Assembly (NCBI RefSeq): GCF_003182095.1
Contig: NZ_QGTJ01000003.1
Span: 310,001-374,000 of the forward strand
Direction of reading: 5' to 3'
DNA from: Plasticicumulans acidivorans
GTDB lineage: Bacteria > Pseudomonadota > Gammaproteobacteria > Competibacterales > Competibacteraceae
DNA: 64,000 nucleotides
Of the stretch, positions 62,276-64,000 are shown piece by piece. Numbering within the stretch: position 1 is the stretch's first letter; each line of letters starts with the position of its first letter. The notes beneath the pieces are model-generated. The model did no database searches and was not told the DNA's origin. It was given only the letters and a program-made list of their open reading frames with translations. The translations under genes were made by a program, and so were the position numbers.

Positions 62276-63373
62276 ATGGACGCACTCAAAGAAGCCACCG
62301 ACAAACTGTTCAGCTGGTGGTGGCTCACGCCATGGAAAGCACCGGACACCGAACCCGCAAAGACCAAGCCGCGGGTACGCCGCAAAACCGAAGGCATCCA
62401 GCTGGGTCTGGCACTGCAGGGCGGCGGTTCACACGGCGCCTACACCTGGGGTGTGCTCGACCGCCTGCTCGAAGAGCCGCGTATCGACATCAGTGCGATC
62501 AGCGGCGCCAGCGCCGGCGCGATGAACGCCGTCGTCTGCGCGCAGGGTCTTGCACTCGGCGGTCGCAAGCGTGCACAGCAGGCGCTTGCCGAATTCTGGA
62601 CCGCGGTGTCCGAAGCCGCGCGCTCGGTATCGATGCCGTGGGACAGCCTGACCGGCCTCGGCGAAGGGGAAGTCTCGCCCTCGATGCGCAGCCTGCTGGC
62701 GCTGACCCGCGTGTTTTCGCCTTACGAACTCAACCCCTTAAACATCAACCCGCTGCGCCAGGTGGTCGAGGAGCACATCGACTTCGATGCCCTGCGCAAG
62801 CCCGCCTGCCCGCGCCTGTTCATCTCGGCAACCCGCGTGCGCACCGGCTCGCTGCGGGTGTTTCGCAACGACGAGATCAACGCCGATGCCCTGCTTGCCT
62901 CGGCCTGCCTGCCGACACTGCACCACGCCGTAGAGATCGACGGCGAGCCCTACTGGGACGGCGGCTACAGCGGCAATCCGGTGGTCTACCCACTGGTCGA
63001 CGAGGGCCACTGCAGCGACATCATGGTGCTGCTGCTCAGCCCGCTGGAGCGGGACACGCCAGTGCGCAGCGCCAAGGAAATCATCTCGCGCGCCAGCGAG
63101 ATCAGCTTCAACGCCGGCTTCCTGCGCGAAATGCAGTGGCTGGCCCGCGACGAGCGCGACGGCCGTCTGCCGCAGACGCATTTCCATCTGCTCGAACCCG
63201 ATCCGGTGATCGAGGAACTGAGCCAGGTCAGCAAACTCAACGCCGAGCGCGAATTCCTCGAAAAGCTGCACGAACACGGCCACGCGGCCGCCGATGCCTG
63301 GCTGGGCCAGCACCGCAAGGATCTCGGCACACGCTCCAGTGTCAGTCTGGCCACGGTGTTCGGCACCGCCTGA
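62276..63373 (+). CDS. patatin-like phospholipase
   Basis: Cytoplasmic or secreted lipid acyl hydrolase of 365 residues with a Ser-Asp dyad. The oxyanion loop is LQGGGSHGAYTWG, the nucleophile Ser79 is in GASAG, and the Asp near residue 227 is in DGGYSGN. GGAGGT precedes the ATG. No signal peptide is seen; a Trp-rich N-terminus (FSWWWLTPW) may touch the membrane. Similar proteins are often near PHB or membrane-stress genes, but nothing like that is here. Confidence 0.9.
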   Translation: MDALKEATDKLFSWWWLTPWKAPDTEPAKTKPRVRRKTEGIQLGLALQGGGSHGAYTWGVLDRLLEEPRIDISAISGASAGAMNAVVCAQGLALGGRKRAQQALAEFWTAVSEAARSVSMPWDSLTGLGEGEVSPSMRSLLALTRVFSPYELNPLNINPLRQVVEEHIDFDALRKPACPRLFISATRVRTGSLRVFRNDEINADALLASACLPTLHHAVEIDGEPYWDGGYSGNPVVYPLVDEGHCSDIMVLLLSPLERDTPVRSAKEIISRASEISFNAGFLREMQWLARDERDGRLPQTHFHLLEPDPVIEELSQVSKLNAEREFLEKLHEHGHAAADAWLGQHRKDLGTRSSVSLATVFGTA

Positions 63374-63467
63374 AGCCGCCTTACACAGCGATTGACCGGC
63401 ATCAGCCGAGCGGCCGCGTTCGGAGCTAGGCTTAGCCACAGAGCAACGGCCGCAGGGAGTTTCCGGC

Positions 63468-64000
<533 letters not shown>

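Overview
The window is a 64 kb stretch of a GC-rich bacterial chromosome, almost fully coding. Gene order and protein families point to a gammaproteobacterium. The evidence is an rpoE-rseA-rseB-rseC-mucD block running into lepA-lepB-rnc-era-recO-pdxJ-acpS, sdhCDAB with the SdhE and YgfX partners, a GacS/BarA-type kinase, and an RF2 gene with the classical programmed frameshift. The exosortase A (XrtA, PEP-CTERM) exopolysaccharide genes and an alternate (N-type) F-ATPase suggest a free-living, biofilm-forming environmental lineage, perhaps Chromatiales-like. Nothing here fixes the genus.

Layout. 0-7.6 kb: 5' part of acetolactate synthase (minus), a DUF4124 protein, proS, then acylphosphatase, a TlpA-like thioredoxin and a DUF4398 lipoprotein (minus), an arsC-wrbA-DUF2069 operon (plus), rhlE and a small glutaredoxin-like protein. 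7.7-24.7 kb: an exosortase A-associated exopolysaccharide locus. Its left arm (plus) is acyltransferase, acyl-CoA ligase and PLP decarboxylase. Its right arm (minus) is acyl carrier protein, hydrolase 2 and hydrolase 1. Between them, on the minus strand, lie a giant fusion of two VanZ-like membrane domains with a heparinase II/III-like domain, a sulfotransferase, three glycosyltransferases and a Wzx-type flippase. The segment of about 17.3-22.6 kb is visibly AT-rich and looks acquired. No exosortase, priming glycosyltransferase, polymerase or chain-length regulator is in the window.

24.8-30.8 kb: rlmD, a PolB-like exonuclease and cysM (minus), then a GacS/BarA hybrid kinase and a separate Hpt protein (plus). 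30.8-41.5 kb: one long minus-strand cluster of 13 genes from rpoE to acpS, linking the envelope-stress sigma factor and its control proteins to translation, secretion and rRNA processing genes. A candidate sigma-E promoter lies just ahead of rpoE. 41.6-49.1 kb: nadB, ygfX, sdhE, sdhB, sdhA, sdhD, sdhC, a small DUF1674/SdhAF4 gene that is easy to miss, and ygfZ. This gathers complex II with its assembly factors. 49.1-59.7 kb: a PilZ-domain protein, lysS, prfB, a DMT permease, ETF-ubiquinone oxidoreductase, panC, panB, folK and pcnB.

59.7-64 kb: two identical tRNA-Glu(CTC) genes 105 bp apart behind a good promoter, a LapD-like membrane protein with degenerate GGDEF and EAL domains, a patatin-like phospholipase, and the first 177 codons of an alternate F-type ATPase beta subunit that runs off the window.

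The most unusual items are the VanZ-VanZ-heparinase fusion inside the exopolysaccharide locus, the LapD-like receptor without its usual partners, the SdhAF4 gene upstream of sdhC, and three strong hairpins of unknown role ahead of rhlE, sdhC and the patatin gene. All functional statements come from reading translated sequences and motifs. No database search was possible.
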